The position numbers and the translations under genes were made by a program. The notes beneath the pieces are model-generated. The model had not been told where the DNA came from. It did no database searches and saw only the letters and a program-made list of their open reading frames with translations. From Halostella salina (GTDB taxonomy: Archaea; Halobacteriota; Halobacteria; Halobacteriales; Natronoarchaeaceae), in assembly GCF_003675855.1 (NCBI RefSeq), contig NZ_RCIH01000003.1, forward strand, positions 1-64,000: 64,000 nt of DNA, read 5' to 3'. Positions 17,989 through 26,350 of the stretch are shown here, piece by piece. The first letter of the stretch is position 1. Every line of letters starts with the position of its first letter.

Positions 17989-18441
17989 ATGGAACTGGAC
18001 GAGACGGACCGGGAGATCCTCCGCATCCTCCAGGCCGACGCTCGGACGCCGTTCAGCGAGGTGGCACGGGAGATCGATATGTCGAGCGCGACCGTCCACG
18101 ACCGGGTCTCCCGGATGGAGGAGGCCGGCGTCATCGAGGGGTACCACGCCGAGGTGGACCCGCGGGCGGTCGGACTGGGCATCTCCGCGGTCGTCGGCCT
18201 GCGCGTCGAGCAGGGCCGCGAGCAGGACACGCTCGACCGCTTGCAGGAGATCGAGGGCGTTCAGGAGATACACCTGACCACCGGCGAGTGGGACGTGATG
18301 GCGCGGGTGTACGCCGACGACGCCGACGCGCTCCGGGAGCTGATGTTCGAACGGGTCGCCCGGATGGACGGCTTCGCCCGGTCGCAGACGATGGTGATCC
18401 TCGGGACCCACCACGAGAGTCCTGAGCTGCCGGTGGAGTAG
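17989..18441 (+). CDS. Lrp/AsnC family transcriptional regulator
   Basis: A 150-residue protein. Residues 1-60 are a winged HTH (DETDREILRILQADARTPFS, then EIDMSSATVHDRVSRMEEAG as recognition helix region), followed by an AsnC/RAM ligand-binding domain (GISAVVGLRVEQG, GVQEIHLTTGEWDVMARVY). Such regulators sense amino acids and act as dimers or octamers. The ATG at 17989 follows a GATAGATT box by about 30 nt. No neighbouring gene points to a specific regulon. Confidence 0.92.
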   Translation: MELDETDREILRILQADARTPFSEVAREIDMSSATVHDRVSRMEEAGVIEGYHAEVDPRAVGLGISAVVGLRVEQGREQDTLDRLQEIEGVQEIHLTTGEWDVMARVYADDADALRELMFERVARMDGFARSQTMVILGTHHESPELPVE

Positions 18442-18534
18442 CGCCGGTCACACTGGAACGCCCGCGGGACCGGCAACGCGCGGCGGGCGCACGAGACCGG
18501 AAACGTCAAACCGCCCGCGTCGCAGATGCACGCT

Positions 18535-19698
18535 ATGGACGACGTTCTGGACCGGATCGACCCCGAACGCGGGTGGGCCGCGCTCGTCGCCGCCCTCGTG
18601 GCCTGCTTCAGCATCGGGTCGGTCGTCTTCCCCCGGACCGTGTACGCGGAGTTCGTCTGGCACTACTTCTGGGGCCCGGTGTACGCCGACTCCGAAGGGG
18701 CGAGCTGTGTCGCCTGGGCTGACGGCGAACGCCGCCTGCTGGGTGTAGACGAGTGTCGGGCGCTGGCGAACGACCCCGAACGCCTCGCCGAGATCGGTCC
18801 GGTGGCCGAACCCGGCTACACGATCGTCTCGGAGATCGGGTACGTGATCATCCTGCTGATCGCGCTGATCGGCGTCATGTTTCTGCTCCGGCGGCTCGAC
18901 ATCCAGCGCTACCGGGTCGGCTTCTTCGCGCTGTTCCCGTTCATGCTGTTCGGCGGCGCGCTCCGGGTCGTCGAGGACGCGAACGTCGCGGCGATCCGCG
19001 CCGGCGTGGGCCAGCCGATCAGCTACCCGCTGAACACGCTGCTCATCAGCCCGCTGATCTACTTCACGATGTTTTTCTTCGCGCTGGCGGCCGTCGTGAT
19101 CTCGGTGTGGCTCGACCGCAACGGGTACGTCTCCGGCTACGAGTACCCGCTGGCGGGCATCGGAACGGCGGCGCTCGTCGCCTGCGTCGGCTATCTCGGG
19201 GCCCTCGCGGCGACGAAGGAGTACGTGTACTTCTACCCCGCGATCCTCGGGGTCGTGCTCGTCGGCGCGACGCTGTCGGCCGGGATCACATGGGCGCTCG
19301 TCAAGCGATACGCGCCCGAGGTCAACCGCGGGACTGGGCTGATCGGGCTGGTGATCATCTGGGGCCACGCCATCGACGGCGTCGCCAACGTCGTCGGCCT
19401 GGACTGGGCCGGCGAACTCGGCGTCCACTACGGCGACCTCGGGCCGAAACACCCGGTCAACGCGGGGATCGTCGACCTCACCGACGCCGTGTTGCCGGCC
19501 AGCATCACCCACTACACCGGCACCGCGTGGCCGTTCCTGTTCGTGAAGCTCGTCGCGGCCGTCTTCGTCGTCTGGATCTTCGACGAGCAGATATTCGAGG
19601 AGAACCCGCGCTACACGATCATCCTACTGATTACAGTGCTCGCGGTCGGTCTCGGGCCCGGAACCCGGGACATGCTCCGGGCCACGTTCGGCATCTAG
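18535..19698 (+). CDS. DUF63 family polytopic membrane protein
   Basis: A 387-residue protein with about nine hydrophobic segments; characteristic DUF63 features are the N-terminal [11 protein letters not shown] region, [20 protein letters not shown], and [19 protein letters not shown]63 is an archaeal membrane family of unknown function. There is a second in-frame ATG 9 bases upstream (18526); I prefer 18535 because it matches the usual short N-terminus, but this is not decisive. The last 75 bases overlap, antiparallel, the small zinc-finger gene at 19624-19860. Confidence 0.88.
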   Translation: MDDVLDRIDPERGWAALVAALVACFSIGSVVFPRTVYAEFVWHYFWGPVYADSEGASCVAWADGERRLLGVDECRALANDPERLAEIGPVAEPGYTIVSEIGYVIILLIALIGVMFLLRRLDIQRYRVGFFALFPFMLFGGALRVVEDANVAAIRAGVGQPISYPLNTLLISPLIYFTMFFFALAAVVISVWLDRNGYVSGYEYPLAGIGTAALVACVGYLGALAATKEYVYFYPAILGVVLVGATLSAGITWALVKRYAPEVNRGTGLIGLVIIWGHAIDGVANVVGLDWAGELGVHYGDLGPKHPVNAGIVDLTDAVLPASITHYTGTAWPFLFVKLVAAVFVVWIFDEQIFEENPRYTIILLITVLAVGLGPGTRDMLRATFGI

Positions 19699-19860
19699 CG
19701 CCGCGAGCGCCCGCTCCGGGAAATGTCGGCTCCCGCAGTCGGCACACACCGCAACGTCCACCGTCCCAGTCACGTTCGCATTAACCGCGTCCGCTCCCAG
19801 CGTTTGCTCTTCGAGTCGCCCCCCACACGTCGCACAGCCGAGGTCGAACTCCGTCGTCAT
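19624..19860 (-). CDS. Small zinc-finger protein, YgiT-like
   Basis: A 78-residue protein: [11 protein letters not shown] near the N-terminus and [22 protein letters not shown] in the middle. Two CxxC pairs with the V-x-V-C-x-x-C-G-x-x-F spacing resemble the YgiT/MqsA-type zinc finger. Haloarchaea have many such one-domain zinc proteins. Its 3' part overlaps DUF63 on the other strand. It lies 128 bases after the YcaO-like gene on the same strand, so it may share its transcript. A partner toxin (MqsR-like) is not present. Confidence 0.65.
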   Translation of the reverse strand: MTTEFDLGCATCGGRLEEQTLGADAVNANVTGTVDVAVCADCGSRHFPERALAALDAERGPEHVPGSGPETDREHCNQ

Positions 19861-19988
19861 TCCGGTCCTCCGAAGAAGCCACGTACGTTCATGCGATAGG
19901 ATGACACACCGCTAGGGAGTACGTGGGGTCCCAACATAAAGTTACGTGCTGGGGGAATAGACGACGCTCGCCGGGATCAGACGGCGGC

Positions 19989-21704
19989 TCAGGGGTACGG
20001 ATGGTGTCGCCGGTCGAGGCGCGGTTCGAACCCGAGGTCGGCCGGGACGGTCCCCGCACGCTCCCCGAAGACGGGGTCGCCGGTGAACAGCGGCTGTGCG
20101 CCGGGGACGACGACCCGGACGGCCTCCAGGTCGATCCCTGCCGCGTCCCGGGTCGTCAGCCGGGCGGCGTGGGGCGTCAACCCGGCGTCCGCGACCCGGT
20201 CGACCACGGCGTCCAGTTCCGCCGCGCCGGTCGGCACGTCGCCCGGACCGACCCGGTCGCTCGGCACCGAACCGTCCGCGTCGAGGAACGCCTCGGCCTC
20301 GGGCGGGCGGTCGGCGTAGTCGGCGATGGCGCTGGGGTCCTCGGCGGCCTCCGCCGGTCCCATCGAGCGCAGTTCCGTCCAGTTCTGGACGGCCTCGGCG
20401 AGCGCCGCCGTCGCCGCCCGGTCCGGGTCGAGGTCGGCGTCGGAGCCGACCGCGAATCGCGGCCACTCGCCGTCGCGGTGGACGGCGACGCTGACGACCG
20501 GCACGTCCACGTCCTGTGTCACCAGCAGCGGCGTCACGGTCAGCCCCTCCGAACGCGCCCGGCGGGCCAGCGTCTCGAACCGCTCGTCCTCGACAGTCAG
20601 CCCGAGCGGGTCGAACGTGGAGTACCAGGCGAGCATCGTCGCGTCGCGCTCGACCACCTCGTACAGCCCGGACAGCAGCGCGCCGACGGTGGAGGTGCCG
20701 AGCCCGAGACCGGTGGTGATCGACTGGAGGTGGCGCTGTTCGGGCGGCGGGAAGTGGACCGCCTCGGCCGGGAGCGAGACCGGGTCGCCCGACGCGAGGG
20801 TCTCGCCGGGCACCCACGGGATCGGCTCGTCGACCGACTCGTCGGTACCGCGGACCAGATCCGACGGCGGAACGGCGTCCGCCACGTCGTCGGGACGCGC
20901 AACGCGGAACTCGTCCTCGCGGTAGACGCCCGCGCAGTACCGCTCTATCGCCTCGCCGAGCGCCTTCATGAACGCCCGGTCCCAGTCGGCGTCGACGCCG
21001 GCGGCCTTCGCGGCGGCCGACGCGTCGCTGAACCCCTCCGTCTCGGCGTTGTTCGCCAGGTAGTACGGCGCGGGGAACGACTCGATCTCGCCGACGGAGT
21101 TGACGAGACCGACGCGCTCGTCCAGCGCGCGCTCGGCGCGGGCGAGCGCGGCGTCCACGTCGACCGCCTCGTGGTCGCGGCCGAGCGAGCGGTCGCGCTC
21201 GCCGCCGCAGTCACACCCCGGAACCGGGCGGAACTCCCGGCGTGCGTGGGGCACCTCGACGACGCCGCCGAGGATCGACGACTCCCCGCCCGACAGCAGG
21301 GTGACGGCCTCCCGGCCCGCTATCGCGCCCGCCAGCCGGACGGCGGCGCGGTCCGCCGAGGCGTCCTCGGCGACTTCCCCGTCGGACGCGTTGGCCGCGA
21401 CGCGCTGGCGCAGGCAGTCGAAACAGCCGGACGACGGCGCGAACCCGGCGACGGCGGCGTCGATGGCCGCCAGCGGAACGCCGCCCAGACCGCCCACCTC
21501 GACGGCCAGCCACGGCGTGCCGCCGTCGCGGGCCGCCCGGTCGGCCGCCGCGAAGTCGTCGTCGCCCGCGACGGCCGAGACGAGGGCGAAATCGGCGGCC
21601 GCGACGCTCCCGGGCGTGCCGCTTGACCCTTCGACGCCTGCGTCTTCGAGCGCGGCACGGGCGGCCTCGACGGCCGGCCCGTCCCCGACGTACGTGACCT
21701 TCAT
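19989..21704 (-). CDS. YcaO-domain protein of the SagD/TOMM type with N-terminal Cys4 domain
   Basis: A 571-residue protein. Residues 1-170 form an N-terminal domain with CFDC (C94, C97) and CDC (C164, C166), a likely structural zinc site as in the partner domains of azole-forming synthetases. Residues about 190-571 are YcaO: KALGEAIERYC and GLYEVVERDATML carry the ExxER-type ATP/Mg ligands and ALAEAVQNWTELRSM the third element. The C-terminus is HHPYP, a short form of the Pro-rich tail of cyclodehydratases. YcaO enzymes phosphorylate peptide backbone amides to make azolines, thioamides or amidines. No precursor peptide or dehydrogenase is seen nearby, so the substrate is unknown. A CTTTTG box near 21734 fits a start at 21704. 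Confidence 0.85.
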   Translation of the reverse strand: MKVTYVGDGPAVEAARAALEDAGVEGSSGTPGSVAAADFALVSAVAGDDDFAAADRAARDGGTPWLAVEVGGLGGVPLAAIDAAVAGFAPSSGCFDCLRQRVAANASDGEVAEDASADRAAVRLAGAIAGREAVTLLSGGESSILGGVVEVPHARREFRPVPGCDCGGERDRSLGRDHEAVDVDAALARAERALDERVGLVNSVGEIESFPAPYYLANNAETEGFSDASAAAKAAGVDADWDRAFMKALGEAIERYCAGVYREDEFRVARPDDVADAVPPSDLVRGTDESVDEPIPWVPGETLASGDPVSLPAEAVHFPPPEQRHLQSITTGLGLGTSTVGALLSGLYEVVERDATMLAWYSTFDPLGLTVEDERFETLARRARSEGLTVTPLLVTQDVDVPVVSVAVHRDGEWPRFAVGSDADLDPDRAATAALAEAVQNWTELRSMGPAEAAEDPSAIADYADRPPEAEAFLDADGSVPSDRVGPGDVPTGAAELDAVVDRVADAGLTPHAARLTTRDAAGIDLEAVRVVVPGAQPLFTGDPVFGERAGTVPADLGFEPRLDRRHHPYP

Positions 21705-21812
21705 GGCGTGGACAACTCGCGGCGGGAGCAAAAGGGCGGCGGGTTCACGTGGCGTCCGGGACGGACACGACGCTACCGGGACGGCGTCGAAGGGGAGAAA
21801 CGGTCCGCAGCG

Positions 21813-22628
21813 TCAGGCCAGCAGGCTGGTCGCCGCGCTGGCGAGTTCGTCGCTCTCGGCGTCGCGGAGCCGGTCGTCGCCGAGCTTCAGGCGCAGGCGG
21901 GGGCGACCGACGTCGATGGGGACCTTCTCGGTGTCGATCAGGCCCATGTCCTCCAGCTTGGTCTTGGTGCGGGAGAACGTCGCCTTCGAGGCGATGCCCA
22001 CGTCCTCGCCCCACTTGCTGATGTCGTACAGCAGGGCCTCGTTCTTGGCGGCGACCAGCAGGCTGATCGTCACCTCGTCGAGCCCGTCGCCGTCGCCGCG
22101 GGCGGTCTCCAGCGAGTCGAGGATCGTCGTGAAGTCCGACTCGGCGTCGGCGCTGATCTCGTCGGCCAGCGTCTCGCGGACGCGGCTGATCGGCGGCGTG
22201 CGGAGGCCGAACTCGTCGGCGTCGTCCCACTGCGTGTCGTAGGCGTCGTAGGCGGCGTCGACGAACCCGCCGTCGTCGGCGGTGAGGCCGCCGACCTGGT
22301 CGCCGGCGTCGACCAGCGCGACGACGCTGTCGGCCGTCACGAGCAGGGAGTTCCGGCGGTCGTCGTCGGTCGTGCGGAGCGCGAGCGAGCCCTCGTCGAT
22401 GAGGTCCGCCGCGTTGCTGGCGACGATGAAGTCGTCCATCACGTCCTTGAGCGTGCGCTCGTCGGCCAGCAGTCGGATCGACGGGAGGCTTTCGTCGGCG
22501 TCGATCGCGACGCGGATCAGGTCCTCGATCGCGTCCGCGGTCGGGTTGACGACGATCACGTCGTCGGCGTCGGAAAGCACCCGGGTCAGTATATCGTCAA
22601 GTTGGCTGTCCAGTAAATTCGAGGTCAT
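21813..22628 (-). CDS. tbsP: TbsP-like transcriptional regulator (DUF5821)
   Basis: A 271-residue protein MTSNLLDSQLDDILTRVLSD. The N-terminal 170 residues form an alpha/beta domain (DDVIVVNPTADAIEDLIRVA); the C-terminal 90 residues hold a winged-HTH-like segment (LLYDISKWGEDVGIASKATFSRTKTKLEDMG) and basic RPRLRLKLGDDRL. I recognise it as the haloarchaeal DUF5821 family that includes TbsP, a regulator reported to work with TrmB on a glyceraldehyde-phosphate dehydrogenase gene in Haloferax; that link is from memory. The promoter box AATTAAATA on the minus strand near 22660 lies 32 nt before the ATG. The regulator follows the CHAT gene by 135 bases. Confidence 0.75.
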   Translation of the reverse strand: MTSNLLDSQLDDILTRVLSDADDVIVVNPTADAIEDLIRVAIDADESLPSIRLLADERTLKDVMDDFIVASNAADLIDEGSLALRTTDDDRRNSLLVTADSVVALVDAGDQVGGLTADDGGFVDAAYDAYDTQWDDADEFGLRTPPISRVRETLADEISADAESDFTTILDSLETARGDGDGLDEVTISLLVAAKNEALLYDISKWGEDVGIASKATFSRTKTKLEDMGLIDTEKVPIDVGRPRLRLKLGDDRLRDAESDELASAATSLLA

Positions 22629-22655
22629 GCCTATACGGCAGAAAGAACAGCCAGC

Positions 22656-22665
22656 TATTTAATTT
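22656..22665 (-). promoter_or_regulatory. TATA-like box of the tbsP-like gene
   Basis: An AT-rich stretch (TATTTAATTT on the plus strand) about 32 nt upstream of the ATG at 22628, in an otherwise GC-rich region. It indicates that the regulator has its own promoter rather than depending on the CHAT gene. Confidence 0.55.
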
Positions 22666-22763
22666 TACTGGCCGGATTCGGAGCAAATCTTGCTCGTTTC
22701 GGACTGTTCCGGCCGAACGCGTGGGATTCATTGCCCCGGCCATCGGCTCGGCGTCGGCGAGCG

Positions 22764-24815
22764 CTACAGCGAGCGAGCGAGGTCGGTCGACCAGTACACG
22801 TCCCCGTCGTGGACGACTGGCATCTCCACCCCCTGGAGGAAGGTGCGAGTTGCCTCCCGGTCGAGCACGAACTCCGACTCGTTGCCACAGAGGTAGGCGT
22901 ACTCGCCGTCGCCGGCGCGGGGCCGGTAGAACGCGCCGAGGTTCCCCGGCGAGAACTGGTCGTAGGTCAGCAGGAACCCGCCGTCGACCCCCTGAAGCCG
23001 TATCGTCGCCGGCGGGCGCTCCCGGCCGCCTGTCAGGACGTGCGTCCCGTCGCCGACGACGGCGTAATCCTTCCCCATCAGGATCCGCCGGCGGGAGAGC
23101 CGCAGCGCCCGTTCGATGCAGAAGCCGTGGACGAGCAGGCGCGCGAACGTCGACCCGACCGTCGCCGCGTGGTCGTCGAGCACCTCGGAGAACGTCACCG
23201 CGCCCGCGACGCTGCCCTGCTCGACGAGCGCCATCCCCTCGTGGTAGGAGCCACAGGCGTTGAGGAAGAACGTCTCGACGTTGCAATCGTCGAGTTCGGC
23301 CGCCGAGAGGTGGCCGTCCGGACAGCAGAGTCCGTCCCGCTCGCAGTGGCCGATGTAGTGGACGAAATCCCGCCGCGACTGGAACACCTCGGCCAGTTCG
23401 GCCCGTGGCAACCGGCGGCGAACGGAAAGGTCGAGCGGGATGTCCTCCGACCGCTCACGGTAGATCCGCTCGACCTCGTCGTGTTCCTTGGCCATCTCGG
23501 TGTCGTTGAGCACGACCGTCACCGACGTGGGACCGTCGTCCCGGTCGCGGTAGTCGAGGCGGTTCTCGTGGGCCGCCTGTGCCGATTTGAACACGTCTAT
23601 CGGGACGCCGTCGGCGAGCCAGCCGTGGACGCGACCGCTGCGGAGTTCCGGTTCGACCACGTCGACCGAGGCCACCTGTCCGGAGCCGCCCGCCGACGGC
23701 GCGCGGTAGAAGTCGTCGAGCGACCGTTCGACCAGCTCCGACCCTTCGAGTTCGGAGGTCCGGGGGCGGTAGACGAGGCTCATGTCGTCGAGCAGGTACG
23801 GGAGACAGTCGACGCGCTCCGGTCGCGGCTCGACGTACGTCGAGAGGTGCCAGTCGGGGAGCCGCCGCTCTATCGCCCCGTACGGCACGTCGAGGTAGGT
23901 CGACAGCCGCTCGGCGGGCGACATATCGGCGAGCCGGGCGGCGTCGAGGCCGAGCGCGTCGAGCAGGTTCCGCTCCGCCAGCGCGCTCGCCCGCGGCCCG
24001 ACTTCCCGGACGAGACAGTCGAGGAAGAACGCCTTCCTCAGCAGCCGCGGGGTGGACCGCTCCAGACCCGGCATCGGGTCCAACTGCCGTTCGACGCCGG
24101 CCGAGGGGGCGCGGACGACGGCGGCGCTTCGCTCCTCGGTCACGACGTCGGCACCGAGGTAGTACGCGAGCGGCGCGAGTACGAAGAGGTCGGGAAACGA
24201 CGGCGGTGCCGCGACCTCGATCCCCGTTTCGGGCGTCGCGGCGACGACGCGGTCGGGGACGTGCTCGTCGCGGATCGTTTCGGCCGTCTCGACCAGCGGC
24301 GGATGGCCGCGCAGCGCCGGAAAGGACCGTTCCGGGCCGACGGTCTCGTGGGCCGCGGCGCAGTGTGTCAGCGCGGTCGCCAGTCCCGACGGCGTCGGCG
24401 GGACCCTGACGGTTTCGAGGGCACGGTCCCGTGGCGCGCGAAACCCGATATCACAGCGACGGCGCTCGGGGAAGGAGATGACCGTCTCGTCGCCGTGGGC
24501 TCGGACGACCGCGGCCCCCTCGAATCGGAGGACGAGGTCGATCGATGCCGCCGCTTCGACGACGTACTCGTCGGCCGGGAGGTCGCGTCGGGACGGGCCA
24601 CGCAGCGGGTCGATCCGCTCGCCGGTCGCCAGCGAGGTGACGGAGAGGTCGCGGGACGGGATCCGAAACTCGTCGGCGGTGCCGGCCAGCGCGCCGTCGG
24701 TCCGTCGCGGGAGCGTCGCGTCGGTCGCGCGGAGGTCGAACCCAGGGGCGGCCACTGCGAGGTCCGCGCCGTCGGCGGACGCCCGCAGGCCGGATTCGGT
24801 CTCCACCCACTCCAT
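22764..24815 (-). CDS. CHAT-domain (caspase-like) protein
   Basis: A 683-residue cytosolic protein. Residues 1-420 are an uncharacterised N-terminal region (strand-rich to about 120, helical around 250-300). Residues about 430-590 look like a CHAT peptidase: strand SVTVVLNDTEMA, then FVHYIGHC with H490 and FLNACGSYHEG with C521 as the His/Cys dyad, then GAVTFSEVLDDHAATVGSTFARLL. A C-terminal beta-rich tail follows. CHAT proteins include separase-like and craspase proteases, and are often triggered by partner proteins. Start at 24815 is supported by a box GTTATTCTT about 35 nt upstream; the frame continues upstream without coding character. No TPR repeats, signal peptide or membrane segment are visible. 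Haloarchaeal CHAT proteins of this type have no described function known to me. Confidence 0.8.
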   Translation of the reverse strand: MEWVETESGLRASADGADLAVAAPGFDLRATDATLPRRTDGALAGTADEFRIPSRDLSVTSLATGERIDPLRGPSRRDLPADEYVVEAAASIDLVLRFEGAAVVRAHGDETVISFPERRRCDIGFRAPRDRALETVRVPPTPSGLATALTHCAAAHETVGPERSFPALRGHPPLVETAETIRDEHVPDRVVAATPETGIEVAAPPSFPDLFVLAPLAYYLGADVVTEERSAAVVRAPSAGVERQLDPMPGLERSTPRLLRKAFFLDCLVREVGPRASALAERNLLDALGLDAARLADMSPAERLSTYLDVPYGAIERRLPDWHLSTYVEPRPERVDCLPYLLDDMSLVYRPRTSELEGSELVERSLDDFYRAPSAGGSGQVASVDVVEPELRSGRVHGWLADGVPIDVFKSAQAAHENRLDYRDRDDGPTSVTVVLNDTEMAKEHDEVERIYRERSEDIPLDLSVRRRLPRAELAEVFQSRRDFVHYIGHCERDGLCCPDGHLSAAELDDCNVETFFLNACGSYHEGMALVEQGSVAGAVTFSEVLDDHAATVGSTFARLLVHGFCIERALRLSRRRILMGKDYAVVGDGTHVLTGGRERPPATIRLQGVDGGFLLTYDQFSPGNLGAFYRPRAGDGEYAYLCGNESEFVLDREATRTFLQGVEMPVVHDGDVYWSTDLARSL

Positions 24816-24920
24816 CGTTGGCCTGAGAGCACGGGGCACTGGCAGGTTATTCTTTCGGAAGCTACAGGTGTGATACGAGCTGTCGGCGGGCGGGCACCGG
24901 GGCCGTCGTCGTGAGAAAGG

Positions 24921-24930
24921 TACACTTATG
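24921..24930 (+). promoter_or_regulatory. TATA-like box of glyA
   Basis: TACACTTATG centred about 27 nt before the ATG at 24955, which marks that ATG as the leaderless start and excludes an in-frame ATG at 24928 inside the box. Confidence 0.5.
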
Positions 24931-24954
24931 GCCGCGCCCGACCCGTGTTCGAAC

Positions 24955-26202
24955 ATGAACTACGACACCGTCCGCGAGGCCGATCCGGCGGTCGCAGACG
25001 CCCTCGCCGACGAGGTGGACCGGCAGCGCGACACGCTGTCGATGATCGCCAGCGAGAACCACGTCAGCGAGGCGGTGCTGGAGGCCCAGGGGAGCGCGCT
25101 CACCAACAAGTACGCCGAGGGCTACCCCGGCTCGCGCTACTACGCGGGCTGTGAGAACGCCGACGAGGTCGAGGAGCTCGCCATCTCCCGCGCGAAGGAG
25201 CTGTGGGGGGCCGACCACGTCAACGTCCAGCCCCACAGCGGCTCGCAGGCGAACATGGGCGTCTATCTGGCGATGCTCGACCCAGGCGACAAGATCCTTT
25301 CCCTGGACCTGACCCACGGCGGCCACCTCAGCCACGGCCACCCGGCGAACTTCGCCGGCCAGACGTACGAGGTGGAGCAGTACGAGGTCGACGAGGAGAC
25401 GGGGTACGTCGACTACGAGGGCCTCCGCGAGCACGCCGAGGCGTTCGAGCCGGACATCATCGTCTCGGGCTACTCCGCGTACCCCCGCGAGGTCGAGTGG
25501 GAGCGCGTGCAGGCCGCGGCCGACGCCGTCGACGCCTACCACCTCGCGGACATCGCCCACATCACCGGACTCGTCGCCGCGGGCGTCCACGAGTCGCCGG
25601 TCGGCGTCGCGGACTTCGTCACGGGCAGCACCCACAAGACGATCCGCGCCGGCCGCGGCGGGATCATCATGTGCGACGAGGAGTACGCCGACGACGTGGA
25701 CAGCGCCGTCTTCCCCGGCGCGCAGGGCGGCCCCCTGATGCACAACATCGCCGGCAAGGCCGTCGGGTTCAAGGAGGCGCTGGAGCCCGAGTTCGAAACG
25801 TACGCCGAGCAGGTCGTCGAGAACGCCGAAGTTCTGGGCGAGACGCTGGAGGACCGCGGCTTCTCGCTGGTCTCGGGCGGCACGGACACCCACCTCGTGC
25901 TGGCCGACCTCCGCGAGTCCCACCCCAACGTGACGGGCAGCGACGCCGAGGAGGCCCTGGAGGAGGTCGGCATCGTCCTCAACGCGAACACGGTGCCGGG
26001 CGAGACGCGGTCGCCGTTCGTCGCCAGCGGCATCCGAGCGGGGACGCCCGCGCTGACGAGTCGTGGGTTCGGGGCCCAGGAGATGGAGCAGGTCGGCGCG
26101 TGCATCGCCGACGTGGTCGACAACGTCGACGACGCGGACGTGAAAGCGGAGGTCGCCGAGCGCGTGCAGGCGCTCTGCGACGAGCACCCGCTGTACGAGT
26201 AA
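24955..26202 (+). CDS. glyA: Serine hydroxymethyltransferase
   Basis: A 415-residue PLP enzyme that interconverts serine and glycine with transfer of the C1 unit to a folate/pterin carrier. Family signatures: MIASENHVSEAVLEAQGSAL near residue 25, NKYAEGYPGSRYYAGCE, NVQPHSGSQANMGVY, the PLP-lysine motif TGSTHKTIRAGRGG (Lys around 225) and GAQGGPLMHNIAGKAV. Length agrees with archaeal and bacterial SHMT. It is 148 bases upstream of folD, and the two together provide the serine-derived methylene-THF branch of one-carbon metabolism. Confidence 0.97.
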   Translation: MNYDTVREADPAVADALADEVDRQRDTLSMIASENHVSEAVLEAQGSALTNKYAEGYPGSRYYAGCENADEVEELAISRAKELWGADHVNVQPHSGSQANMGVYLAMLDPGDKILSLDLTHGGHLSHGHPANFAGQTYEVEQYEVDEETGYVDYEGLREHAEAFEPDIIVSGYSAYPREVEWERVQAAADAVDAYHLADIAHITGLVAAGVHESPVGVADFVTGSTHKTIRAGRGGIIMCDEEYADDVDSAVFPGAQGGPLMHNIAGKAVGFKEALEPEFETYAEQVVENAEVLGETLEDRGFSLVSGGTDTHLVLADLRESHPNVTGSDAEEALEEVGIVLNANTVPGETRSPFVASGIRAGTPALTSRGFGAQEMEQVGACIADVVDNVDDADVKAEVAERVQALCDEHPLYE

Positions 26203-26257
26203 CGGAGCGGCGAGCCCCCCCACGCCCGCCCGAACGCCCCCGGTCCCGCGTCCCTGA

Positions 26258-26323
26258 ATGATCCACTTCTTTGCACAGATCCTGATCGAGATAGTCGAAG
26301 ATACGCACGAACCCGAGGGTTGA
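26258..26323 (+). other. Possible 21-residue mini-ORF between glyA and folD
   Basis: ATG at 26258 to TGA at 26321-26323 encodes a mostly hydrophobic-then-acidic peptide (MIHFFAQILIEIVEDTHEPE and G). The stretch is AT-richer than its surroundings. It could be a leader peptide for folD, chance, or a remnant; coding is not supported beyond the open frame. Confidence 0.2.
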
Positions 26324-26350
26324 AGGCCGCCGCGCTCGCCGATGTACGTA

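Noticed and set aside
18526..18534. Alternative ATG nine bases upstream of the DUF63 start
   Set aside because: Gives a three-residue extension with no support from promoter spacing or family N-termini; cannot be fully excluded.
19923..21626. Plus-strand frame opposite the YcaO gene as a possible precursor-peptide locus
   Set aside because: It is a 567-codon shadow, Arg/Val/Gly-rich, without leader-like or Cys/Ser/Thr-rich core features.
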